Below are positions 10,201-18,205 of a stretch of DNA of 64,000 nucleotides, in pieces. The translations under genes and the position numbers were made by a program. This DNA comes from Coprococcus_C sp934318045. GTDB taxonomy: Bacteria; Bacillota; Clostridia; Lachnospirales; Lachnospiraceae. How positions within the stretch are numbered: position 1 is the first letter of the stretch; every line of letters starts with the position of its first letter. Where the stretch lies: positions 124,001 through 188,000 of the forward strand of contig CAKREY010000001.1 of NCBI GenBank assembly GCA_934318045.1. Direction: 5' to 3'. The notes below the pieces were generated by a model. That model was not told where the DNA came from and did no database searches. It saw nothing but the letters and a program-made list of their open reading frames with translations.

Positions 10201-13200
10201 TCTGTAATTGCCAAATTACCTGGTTTTGTTACTGTTGTATTACCGTCTCCTCCTTCATAAAAAAATTCAATGTCCGTTATATCAAAAGAATAGTAATCTT
10301 TCTGAGTCGGAAATGAAATTTGAAAATGATTCTCAGATGGATTGCTTATACTGTTAGCAGATATATTTTTATAATCGTATTTATTTGGTGTAAATTTAAA
10401 AGTTGTTTCCTTTTCCCCTTCTGTTTCTATTTCGTCAAGATTAAACGGACCATTGTAATGTTTTGTTCCTTTTGGAACATGCATAACAATATACCAGCTT
10501 GTTATTGGATTATCACTTTCATTATGGACCGTAAAATAAAATTGTCCACTCTTACCATCCGAAAAATGTTTGTACTCATTTAATGTAACATAACACAATT
10601 TCGTTGTATTACCTGCAGAAGAATCCGTTGCCATATCAGAAGAACCACTCTGTCCGGGTTCCGTAACCATATTCTGGCTATACCCATTCGTATTAATAAT
10701 GTTCGCGCCAATCACACCACCGACAAAATATTTGCCGCTGATGTTCTGTGTGCTTACATATAACTGTTTTGCACTTCCGTCCGCTTTCTGCAACAGCGCA
10801 ATCGACGCATTGCATCCGACAAGTCCACCGACATAGCTTCCTTTATCTGTATCTCCGTTTATGCTTCCAGTCGTGACGGCGTAGTTTGTAACTTCCGCGT
10901 CACTATCGTTATAACCAACGATACCGCCAACATAATTTTTGCCGACGATGCGTACATTGTTATCTTTTCTTGCATCTGCCCTGATCACACCGTGATTGTA
11001 ACCAGCGATTCCACCGACATAATCAGCGGCATAAGAAACCGGATATGTTCCAGCAACCGTTGTTTCACCGGATGCATCACTATTTTCAAGCAGAGCGCCT
11101 GTATTATAACCGCTGATTCCTCCTGCATACGTTCCGATTGCATAGACAACTCCTGTATTCTGCCAGTTTGATACAGTATTTTTCGGATTCACGGTATCAG
11201 ACGCCACGATCGGACTTGATCCATCTTCCACTAACACCAGTATATTGTTACTGTTGCTTCCTGCTGCCTCTTTCGTCTTTGCCAGGTCAACATCTGCATT
11301 CGCGCCTATCACACCACCGACATACGAACAACCAATGACATAATTATCATTTCTGCTGATTGTTTTCGACTTATATTTACCGGAAAGCGCCGCGGGACCT
11401 GTTGCATAGCCGACAATACCACCGACATAATCATGTCCGAATACATAGCTTTGCTTTCCGGGATCATCCTGCTCTGCCCGCATACCTTCAAGCGTACTAA
11501 AATAACTGTAACCGGTAATACCGCCTACATACGTTCCAACCACCTTATCTGCATAGGTTTGAAATGCACTGCCATTATTCTGGTCACCAAGAAATTCTTT
11601 CAGATCATCCTTTGAATAATAAGGTGTACTATTGCAGTCTTTGATTGTGATATTGGCAAGTGCCGATGTATCTTCTGTATGATTGGCCGCATACGCATTT
11701 ACACAGTTTCCAACAATTCCGCCAATAAACTTGCATTCTGCTTTTTTTGCAGCATCAGCCGCATCCGACTGCTTCAGCACAGCATACACGGCACCGGAAT
11801 TCTCACACTCGGAAAGTGTGATGGATGACTTTCTCGCCGCAACTGTCCGAAGCTCGCCCACGATACCGCCGACATACGCCTTACCAGTCACCTTCGCAGC
11901 GTTTACGAGCTTGCTCCATTCTACTTTTGTCGCTTTGCCATCTGCTTCCGTGCCCTCCAGCTTACCCACGATGCCGCCGACATAGGAAGAGCCCTTGACA
12001 TAGCTTGCATTCTCGTCGTTCGGATTCTTGCATACGACTTCCAGATTCTTGAGAACGCCTGTTGCCGTTCCATCCGCGTCAGTACCGCAAACCGTAATTC
12101 CTGCAAATGTACCGACATAATCGCCCGGCGATTCAACGTGTACACCTTCAAGCTTCAGGTTCTTGATAGATCCATAGTTTGTCGCAAAAAGTCCTACCGG
12201 TTTTTTCACGTCTTCCTCAGTTTTATTTCCGGCATTTGTGCCACTTTGACCTGTGCCGGATTGCTCTGCGTCTGCCGCATCCGTATCCGGATATATCATA
12301 CTGAGCGCATTTGCAGATTGAAGCATCGAAAGTCCCTTGATTGTGTGTACTTCTTCTGCATCATCGTTTCCGCCTGTGAAAGAATCTTCTGCCCGGAGCT
12401 GTCTCATAGATACAAATGCACTTGCAAGCTTCTGTGTCTCTTCTTTTGTTATGCCTTCTCCATCTACATGGATGCCATTTTTTCCTGTATTGAAATACCA
12501 GCCATCTTCCACGAACTGCGCCCAGTCGATATCTTTCGTCAGCTGGAAGTGGCAACGGATTGTTTTATCTTGATCCTCTGTCTTCTGCTTATAATGCGCA
12601 TTGCTAAGCAAAAGTTCATCGGTTCCTTTCTTCGTATTCGCAGTCAGATCTGTGATATAACGCATGTTGTACAGATGCCTTGCATTTGCAATTGAATAGT
12701 TATAATTTAAAACATTCTTCTTATTATCCGAATTGTGACTTTCGTTTTCAAAATATACATAGGAAGTATTACTCTCTGCTTTCACACTCGTCTCATACAT
12801 CGCGCCAGAGGCCTGTACAGAGCATTTGATCTGTGAAGCATCCACGCCAAACCGCCGGAAAGAATATGTCGTCTTAAATGTAAACGTATCTTTTTTTATT
12901 TCATCTGCTTTTGTACTATCCTTTAATACTGACAGATTTTTCTCGTAGCTTCTTGACGCTGCCTGCAGATCTGCCGCATCTAACAAAACGCGGATGGTTC
13001 CATCTTTCTCACTCCAGGAAAGAACCGAGAATTTGCCAAGACTCTGTGATTCCCATGTTCCATTCTTTTTCACATTCCGTGTAATCTCATATTTGGGCAC
13101 CTGATCAAACTTCCCGGACTTGATCATTTTCTTGACTGTCTGCTCGTTCTTGATATCCTGTCCTTTCAATGTAAATTGCAATACAGGAACTCCATCCGGC

Positions 13201-14048
13201 ATAGTTTCCGCAGAACAAAAATCCGTATCCACATCATAGATTGTGATATCATAGTTCAGATTTGTGGCAGCATTTGCCGGCTTTTCTACCTGAATAGACA
13301 GATTCAATGTCTCTTCGTTATGCAAAGCAACTTTCAGCTTCGGTTTTACTTTCTCACTCGTCATCGCCTTCGACAGTGTGTCTACGCCATAATACCCAAG
13401 CATACGATCCTTCCGGTAAGACTCGTATCGGGAGGCAATATTCACTTGACCACGGAGATTGTTATCCGAACCGGAATAAACAAACGACTCCTTGTCATCG
13501 TCATTTGCCTTTCCACAATAAAGAACAGAAAATACCTGTCCATCCTCTAAGGAAAACTCGACGCAGATCGCGTCATTTAAAATGGATGTATCATACAGAT
13601 AACTTTCTAATAATTGATATACGATTGGTGCTGTCGGGCTTGTCGTAGTTTTCCCCGCCGCATACAGGCTGTAATCGCCTTTATTTGCACACACCGAAAC
13701 AAGCGTACCCTTGTCTTTGGTTACCCAGACACTATCCTCCGTGTACGCTTTTCCTTCTTCGTAATATATCGAATCCAGCTTCACCTTGGCTGGACTATAT
13801 TTTTTCGTCTGCTTTGCAAAATCTTCTAAGGTTCCATTTGCAGTATATTCCGACAACTGATTCTGTGCCGATAAGAACATGGTCTCTGCATATTCGTTCG
13901 CCTGGTTAAAATCCGACCAGTCCTGCCATGCCATAAGCCCCATAACTGATATTGTGAGCAATATCGACAGCAACATCATCGTCACGATCATCTCAACAAG
14001 CGTGAAACCCCGATTGGATCCGCATTGTCTCTTTTGTGTCGATCTCAT
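7263..14048 (-). CDS. Giant pilin-like adhesin with GLUG repeats
   Basis: A protein of about 2261 residues that begins like a type IV prepilin (RGFTLVEMIVTMMLLSILL, cleavage expected after the G, +5 Glu present). After a head of roughly 650 residues come at least 22 GLUG-type repeats with cores such as YVGGIVGYN. These fall in two blocks (about residues 690-1110 and 1440-1860) that should fold as a long beta-solenoid. Between the blocks lies an AT-rich insert of about 290 residues. A Ser/Glu/Asp/Thr-rich linker (about 1885-1950) leads to a C-terminal domain of about 310 residues. The start at 14048 (ATG) fits GGTG 8 nt upstream better than an in-frame GTG at 14057. It is the first gene of the pilus operon and is far larger than any normal pilin (about 150 residues). 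I infer a pilus-displayed or tip adhesin; the ligand is unknown. Confidence 0.85.
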   Translation of the reverse strand: MRSTQKRQCGSNRGFTLVEMIVTMMLLSILLTISVMGLMAWQDWSDFNQANEYAETMFLSAQNQLSEYTANGTLEDFAKQTKKYSPAKVKLDSIYYEEGKAYTEDSVWVTKDKGTLVSVCANKGDYSLYAAGKTTTSPTAPIVYQLLESYLYDTSILNDAICVEFSLEDGQVFSVLYCGKANDDDKESFVYSGSDNNLRGQVNIASRYESYRKDRMLGYYGVDTLSKAMTSEKVKPKLKVALHNEETLNLSIQVEKPANAATNLNYDITIYDVDTDFCSAETMPDGVPVLQFTLKGQDIKNEQTVKKMIKSGKFDQVPKYEITRNVKKNGTWESQSLGKFSVLSWSEKDGTIRVLLDAADLQAASRSYEKNLSVLKDSTKADEIKKDTFTFKTTYSFRRFGVDASQIKCSVQASGAMYETSVKAESNTSYVYFENESHNSDNKKNVLNYNYSIANARHLYNMRYITDLTANTKKGTDELLLSNAHYKQKTEDQDKTIRCHFQLTKDIDWAQFVEDGWYFNTGKNGIHVDGEGITKEETQKLASAFVSMRQLRAEDSFTGGNDDAEEVHTIKGLSMLQSANALSMIYPDTDAADAEQSGTGQSGTNAGNKTEEDVKKPVGLFATNYGSIKNLKLEGVHVESPGDYVGTFAGITVCGTDADGTATGVLKNLEVVCKNPNDENASYVKGSSYVGGIVGKLEGTEADGKATKVEWSKLVNAAKVTGKAYVGGIVGELRTVAARKSSITLSECENSGAVYAVLKQSDAADAAKKAECKFIGGIVGNCVNAYAANHTEDTSALANITIKDCNSTPYYSKDDLKEFLGDQNNGSAFQTYADKVVGTYVGGITGYSYFSTLEGMRAEQDDPGKQSYVFGHDYVGGIVGYATGPAALSGKYKSKTISRNDNYVIGCSYVGGVIGANADVDLAKTKEAAGSNSNNILVLVEDGSSPIVASDTVNPKNTVSNWQNTGVVYAIGTYAGGISGYNTGALLENSDASGETTVAGTYPVSYAADYVGGIAGYNHGVIRADARKDNNVRIVGKNYVGGIVGYNDSDAEVTNYAVTTGSINGDTDKGSYVGGLVGCNASIALLQKADGSAKQLYVSTQNISGKYFVGGVIGANIINTNGYSQNMVTEPGQSGSSDMATDSSAGNTTKLCYVTLNEYKHFSDGKSGQFYFTVHNESDNPITSWYIVMHVPKGTKHYNGPFNLDEIETEGEKETTFKFTPNKYDYKNISANSISNPSENHFQISFPTQKDYYSFDITDIEFFYEGGDGNTTVTKPGNLAITEKNKHEVIGVDDPEYKLSIAGNQYYASIQLSNNSDNDIFDISIELPMENNGDLEINMYDYAKNVLNCEKKSRVVENKEIYYWEISPKIDDQNFVRKANSITYGGFTFNYKSQEVFDSICRNAKVIFYTSKLTQQTDEVQYYRIKTIADMANFSGTITGSAFTGGYIGYTMLVNSTDTTYARTTAENVRKLTLNRASEAAVIKAVCDAKFDISEVQMYVTGTVGGGSVTADTYVGGLVGYDDANTFLRIENAKNQASVTAKTGYAGGMISASRKSNNKILTSNNYGTITAKEVAGGIVGENKGTVNQCNVSATIVGNRGTSVASYGGIAGVSGIAAEKAEDVDAAQVMECTFTGNISGAGDGATANVGGIVGTNGYNSTVKASTIGSQDTVVHGGMAGTATYNMATTNVGGIVGANYGTVSSTDNAQKADGNTTIDNYFGYTGGIVGCNKKNAIVKGTDTEQIITAGTWHVTAKAAGENTAVGGIIGHSMSGENLEYLMNHAEVKTTATGNIAVGGIVGQMENQTSDAMTFTKCYNYGAVTGTWYTGGIIGYLRHKGVTLESCSNDGTVEGGTGQVGEMIGYADAGISDIHCNNCTVKGNAYTYSAQLASDSSEDSQVVADASVDESEETTQAEQSIASRDADSTKNADTEKTASSTEQQPKKAEVLETPDTGLLAADKRDLMYYDGQQWSLEKPADDETLIGTYESRAYQFDVQDGADYYEVHVKDASGAYGMLYVEPKKEKFYVYYAGTNASIRRESICDENPYTEFSGILTEENPVDLSYAVTVRLPDVVTDVCAKVRVKGTRISVLLPDTTSFISVQAVVGESHADTYISSDAAVWKLVPAEEATTTDADTITVAEDADMVIWTGIVKKQPNETELPKLAGTQVAVGSGSTSREVINYTVGIDKPMLVQILGYDTEGNLNQSVYYTADKTTASFMLEKDVWFTDDETVKIRFAAMDENGLADWTESVKLTESGIKN
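9780..10640 (-). other. AT-rich insert encoding two beta-sandwich-like domains inside the GLUG adhesin
   Basis: This part of the giant gene has clearly lower GC and different codon use from both flanks. It encodes residues of about 1136-1422, without any GG(I/V)VG repeat. Two tandem units share a plan: a short beta-rich start, then FTVHNESDNPITSWYI in the first and IQLSNNSDNDIFDISI in the second, which look like related strands. The NxSDN-(I)-xxWxI pattern recalls carbohydrate-binding modules of the CBM2/CBM3 kind, but I would not assign a family. The frame is kept on both sides. Confidence 0.6.
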
Positions 14049-14081
14049 ATTTATCACCTACTGTATAAAACTATTCGTTTT

Positions 14082-14111
14082 ATTATACAAATATATCGGA
14101 AAAAAGGCAAA
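14082..14111 (-). promoter_or_regulatory. Candidate promoter of the type IV pilus operon
   Basis: On the minus strand a perfect -10 (TATAAT, 14082-14087) lies 18 bp after a weak -35 (TTTGCC, 14106-14111), placing transcription start about 25 nt before the giant adhesin ATG. No operator or terminator is visible between it and azlD. Confidence 0.45.
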
Positions 14112-14170
14112 CTTTATCCAGTGATTTTTTTTGCATATTTTTGCGATTTTGGTGAAAATTGTGTGATCCC

Positions 14171-14476
14171 TTACATAAAAAGCTCCAGTATATACACAAT
14201 CGCACACGAAACCAGTGACACCACGAACATACTTGTCCTGCGCCATGCAAGGATCAGCGCCACGACAAATCCGATGCCTGCTGCCACCATACTGTTGCTC
14301 GCCGTGAGGATTGCCGGAAATGTCATAACCGCGAGCGTCACATACGGCACATAGAATAAAAACGACCGCACCGTCTTGTTCTTGATTTCTTTCTTGATCA
14401 ATGTGAGTGGCAGAACACGGATCAGATACGTGACCGCTGCCATCACAAGGATATACAGATAAATATTATGCTTCAT
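14171..14476 (-). CDS. azlD: Branched-chain amino acid exporter subunit AzlD
   Basis: A 101-residue membrane protein with three to four hydrophobic segments and the AzlD signature region TYLIRVLPLTLI near the N terminus. It works with AzlC as an exporter of branched-chain amino acids or analogues. The start at 14476 (MKHNIYLY) is chosen because GAGG lies about 7 nt upstream inside the end of azlC; a start 30 nt further up would add a very basic, unlikely leader. It overlaps azlC by 11 nt, the usual coupled arrangement. Confidence 0.92.
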   Translation of the reverse strand: MKHNIYLYILVMAAVTYLIRVLPLTLIKKEIKNKTVRSFLFYVPYVTLAVMTFPAILTASNSMVAAGIGFVVALILAWRRTSMFVVSLVSCAIVYILELFM

Positions 14477-15215
14477 GGTCTGCCTCCTCTTCTTCCTTCT
14501 CCTCATCCGGAAGCGGGAACAGCACGGCTGCCACCCCGGAGATCACAACAGTCAGAATAATCACCTTCATACCGGAAGAAATATTCTTGATTACCGGTAT
14601 CTTCGTGAAAAGGAAGCTCGCCGCCATCGCGATGATCACAAGTCCGCGGATCACCTTATTGTCTCTGGCAGGTGGGATAATGATTGCCAGGAACATACCA
14701 TATAGCGCTACCGAAAGCGCACTAACCACACCGCCCGGCAATACGTTACCGAGCACCACACCGAGACAGGTGCCAATCGTCCATGCCGGAATCGCAATCG
14801 ACATCGCACCATACATATAGCACGGATTCAATTTGCCTTTTCTCGCAACCGAGATACCGAAGATCTCATCCGTCACACCAAATCCAATAAAAAAGCGGTG
14901 TATAATTGAAAATTTCGGATCAAGCTTCTGTGTCAGTGCACACGACATCAGCATATAACGTAAGTTTATGACGAGCTGCATCAGTGCAAGCTCTGCATAC
15001 CCTACACCGCCGGCAATGGCTGTGATCGCCGCAAATTCTCCCGCCGATGTCGTATTCGTCAAGCTCATAATTGTAGCCGGAAGTACATGCACCCCCGCAT
15101 TTCGCGCCGCAATCCCAAGTGTAAATGCGACCGCTAGATATCCAAGTGCGATTGGAATCGCATCCCGCATTCCATCGCAGTAATTCTTTCGATTTATATT
15201 TTCTGCTCCACTCAT
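14466..15215 (-). CDS. azlC: Branched-chain amino acid exporter subunit AzlC
   Basis: A 249-residue polytopic membrane protein of the AzlC family. It starts with the family pattern DGMRDAIPIALGYLAVAF and has FGVTDEIFGIS mid-protein. It pairs with AzlD to export branched-chain amino acids. The C-terminal tail is highly acidic and charged (LPDEEKEEEEADHE). Its ATG overlaps the stop of the upstream aroE-aroK fusion gene by 4 nt (ATGA), so the transporter is translated from the same message as a shikimate-pathway enzyme, an unusual pairing. Confidence 0.93.
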   Translation of the reverse strand: MSGAENINRKNYCDGMRDAIPIALGYLAVAFTLGIAARNAGVHVLPATIMSLTNTTSAGEFAAITAIAGGVGYAELALMQLVINLRYMLMSCALTQKLDPKFSIIHRFFIGFGVTDEIFGISVARKGKLNPCYMYGAMSIAIPAWTIGTCLGVVLGNVLPGGVVSALSVALYGMFLAIIIPPARDNKVIRGLVIIAMAASFLFTKIPVIKNISSGMKVIILTVVISGVAAVLFPLPDEEKEEEEADHEA

Positions 15216-16606
15216 TTTATCTCATCCATCACTTCTTCTAAAGTTCCGTGGTCTGTCCGCACACGGATATGGCAGGCACGCGCATAGACGGGTCCCCGCT
15301 CTTTCATCATCGCCCGGATCTTCGCATACGGATCGTCGCACTGCAACAGCGGACGGTTCGTGCAATGCTTTACCCGCGCATAGGTCGTATCTGCATCTGC
15401 CATCAGGTAATATACTGTTCCGACTTCTTTCAATAGATCACTGTTCTCCTTGCGAAGCGGCAGTCCACCGCCCGTCGCGATCACGCAATGTGTCTTCTCC
15501 CGAAGCTCTCTGATAACATCCGTCTCCAAAGCGCGGAAATATGCCTCTCCCTTCTTCTCGAAGATGTCCGGAATCGTCATTTCCTCCTGTGCCTCGATAT
15601 AATGGTCGGTATCAATAAATTCATATCCAAGTTTCTTGGCAAGTGCCTTTCCAACGGTTGTCTTCCCGGCACCCATATAACCGATCAGGACAATATTATC
15701 GCCGCGCTTCTTTCCATAGATTGCATCCTGCAGTGCCAGATACACTTTATCGGTCAGCGTCTCAGACACGGTCAGATTATTCCACAATTCATATGCAAGA
15801 ATGCCCTGATAGAGTAACATCTTCAAGCCATTTACCGCCGGCACACCTAACTTCTCCATCTCCTTTAAGAATGGCGTCTGTGCCGGATTGTAGATCAGAT
15901 CCACACCTGCCTTCGCCATCGCATAGAACGCATCGCCGAAATCAAACGGCATTCCGTCGCCCTCATGCAGTCCGACCGAGGTACACTGGATCATCAGGTA
16001 TTTCCCATCCGGAATACTCTTATAATCCTCCGAAGCGACCGCCTGCACCACCGTCTTCCCTGCAAATGCATTCATATCATCCGCAATCGCCTGTGCCCGC
16101 GCATATGTCCGGTTTACGATATACACCTGCTTTGCACCATAGCTGACACACATATATGCGACCGCACGTGCGGCACCACCTGCGCCAAGCATGATAACCG
16201 TCTCATCCTTTAACGCAATTCCTTCGGTCTCTAATGCTTTCGCGAGTCCCGGCATATCCGTGTTGTAGCCCTTGTAGCCACCCTCTACACGGACAAGTGT
16301 ATTCACAGCACCGATCGTCTTCGCGGCTATATCAACATCCACGAGACTCTCCATCACATGCTGCTTGTGTGGCACGGTAATATTCAGTCCAAGCACACCT
16401 GCATCATACGCAAGCTTCACACAATGAGAAAGCTCCTCGTCCTCCACACAGAATGGCACATATCGTTCTGACAGTCCAAGCGCATCACTGAGTGTATCAT
16501 GAATCACCGGTGACAATGTATGTTTGATTGGGTTGCCGAAGATTCCAAGCAATTGTTCCGCTTTCACATCTTCGTATCCCTGTATCGCATATTTCATGAT
16601 TTCCAT
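15212..16606 (-). CDS. aroE-aroK: Fused shikimate 5-dehydrogenase / shikimate kinase
   Basis: A 464-residue two-enzyme protein. Residues 1 to about 290 are AroE, which reduces 3-dehydroshikimate to shikimate with NADPH: GNPIKHTLSPVIHD for substrate, NITVPHKQ with the catalytic Lys (about K81), and GAGGAARAV for NADP. From about 300 onward is AroK, which phosphorylates shikimate: P-loop GYMGAGKTTVGK, the FIDTDHYIE acid motif, FRALE and the GGGLPLR loop. Two successive steps of the chorismate pathway are thus joined. The start at 16606 has GAGG 9 nt upstream; an ATG 21 nt further up has no clear site. aroC for the last step of the pathway lies 7 kb away on the other strand. Confidence 0.95.
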   Translation of the reverse strand: MEIMKYAIQGYEDVKAEQLLGIFGNPIKHTLSPVIHDTLSDALGLSERYVPFCVEDEELSHCVKLAYDAGVLGLNITVPHKQHVMESLVDVDIAAKTIGAVNTLVRVEGGYKGYNTDMPGLAKALETEGIALKDETVIMLGAGGAARAVAYMCVSYGAKQVYIVNRTYARAQAIADDMNAFAGKTVVQAVASEDYKSIPDGKYLMIQCTSVGLHEGDGMPFDFGDAFYAMAKAGVDLIYNPAQTPFLKEMEKLGVPAVNGLKMLLYQGILAYELWNNLTVSETLTDKVYLALQDAIYGKKRGDNIVLIGYMGAGKTTVGKALAKKLGYEFIDTDHYIEAQEEMTIPDIFEKKGEAYFRALETDVIRELREKTHCVIATGGGLPLRKENSDLLKEVGTVYYLMADADTTYARVKHCTNRPLLQCDDPYAKIRAMMKERGPVYARACHIRVRTDHGTLEEVMDEIK

Positions 16607-16758
16607 ATCATTTTTCCTCTGCTTCATCTATAATTGTCTATAAACAGACACATTCTTCAATATAATACCATAAAAGTTAAATACTTCAACTGTTTAGATA
16701 CATTTCAGATACAATTGTATTTTATAATTAAAAAAAATAAACAAGGGGGAAATTTCAT

Positions 16759-18186
16759 ATGAAAAAACATATTACAGGAATTCTCATATCTTTGCTCGTA
16801 CTGTCTACCATGTCTGGCTGCGGAAAGGACAAAAAAATTACATATATGGACGAACAGGCAACGACAAGCGATGCAACAAACGCTTCTGAAATACACTTAA
16901 ACTATGACATCGCAGACGAACGCATGAGCTTTACGATCGACGCAGACGTAGACACTACCCTGTCGAACCAGAGCGCACCGGTTGCAAAAGCTTTCCGGTG
17001 TGATTATACCGATGACGATATCAAACGCATTGCAGATGCCATCTTTGACACAGGCAGTTACTCTTTATTTATCCCATACGCATTTCGTTCAATGGAAGAT
17101 GTGAAAAGTGCGTGTGATATCATGCAGGAAGAAATTGCACAGTATAGCGATATTGCCGACGTTCCATATACTTTATTGCAGGAATGTTATGATGCACAGA
17201 AACGTTTAGAAGATGGTTTCTCTGCAGATCCCATCCAAAATAACGGCGAGCTGAAATGGTACACAGCTCCTGTTTCTGACAACTCAAATATAGATATAAA
17301 CTCCCAATTCTGCACAATCAAGGGTACTGTCAATAACAAACCATACTATTTGTCTTTTACACGGACAGACTCCCGTTGTATGATGGTTCTCCACGCAAAC
17401 TATGAGCCATATACGCCATATGCATGGTTTCTCAATCAGGATGCAAACGCTGTATATGAAAACGATTTATTTCCAAACGAATGCCAGTATTCCCAGACAG
17501 ATGCAAAATCCATCGTTCTTGATACACTCCAGACTATTGGCATTACCGACTATCAAATTACCGATATCAGGGAAGCTCAGACAGCCAAAACTAATTACGA
17601 AATAAGCTCCAGCGGTCAGGTTACAGAAAGTCAAATCAACACGGATTCTTCCTACGACTCATATCTGCTCTACGGTGGCAGAGTCATTGACAATCTTTCA
17701 CCAATACATACAGATGCTAATTTTTCTTCTGAAATAACGCCGGAGACAGCCGATGAGAATGAGGACCCAAGCACTTCTTATACAGATACAAAATTTGGTT
17801 TTGAAGCTGTCATCGCCAATGTCGGAAATGATGGTATCAATTATTTAATTGTTCAAAATCCAATGAAAGTCGATGAAATATTAGAAACAAAAGCACACAC
17901 GCTTTCTTTTGACCAGATTGATGCTATCGCACAGGATTATATCACAAAACATGACGGTTCAAATCTGCCATATTATATAACCGGCACCTATATGGTTCAT
18001 GATATTCAATATGGCTTAATCCGTGTTTCTGACGAAGATACCTCGTCCTATATGTATATCCCTGCATGGTATTATATGGTTGATGGAGAATCTTCTTCTA
18101 CACAATACTGTACATTTTCGTCCTACGTTATAATCAGTGCAATTGATGGAAGTATCTATAATAATTATTCTGGAGATATCAACTAA
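16759..18186 (+). CDS. Lipoprotein of unknown function, tandem paralogue 1
   Basis: A 475-residue exported protein. The signal sequence ends in the lipobox LSTMSGC, so C21 should be lipidated and the protein anchored outside the membrane. It has no domain I recognise. Conserved blocks shared with the next two genes include NQSAPVAKA, the YDSYLLYGGR stretch, SFDQIDAIAQDYI, YGLIRVSDED, IPAWYYM and VIISAIDGSIYN. The ending resembles regulators or scaffolds with a peptidase-propeptide-like fold, but that is a guess. AGGGGGAAA about 9 nt upstream sets the start. It begins a three-gene plus-strand operon divergent from aroE-aroK. Confidence 0.8.
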   Translation: MKKHITGILISLLVLSTMSGCGKDKKITYMDEQATTSDATNASEIHLNYDIADERMSFTIDADVDTTLSNQSAPVAKAFRCDYTDDDIKRIADAIFDTGSYSLFIPYAFRSMEDVKSACDIMQEEIAQYSDIADVPYTLLQECYDAQKRLEDGFSADPIQNNGELKWYTAPVSDNSNIDINSQFCTIKGTVNNKPYYLSFTRTDSRCMMVLHANYEPYTPYAWFLNQDANAVYENDLFPNECQYSQTDAKSIVLDTLQTIGITDYQITDIREAQTAKTNYEISSSGQVTESQINTDSSYDSYLLYGGRVIDNLSPIHTDANFSSEITPETADENEDPSTSYTDTKFGFEAVIANVGNDGINYLIVQNPMKVDEILETKAHTLSFDQIDAIAQDYITKHDGSNLPYYITGTYMVHDIQYGLIRVSDEDTSSYMYIPAWYYMVDGESSSTQYCTFSSYVIISAIDGSIYNNYSGDIN

Positions 18187-18205
18187 CTAAGAGGGGGAAT
18201 TTCAT

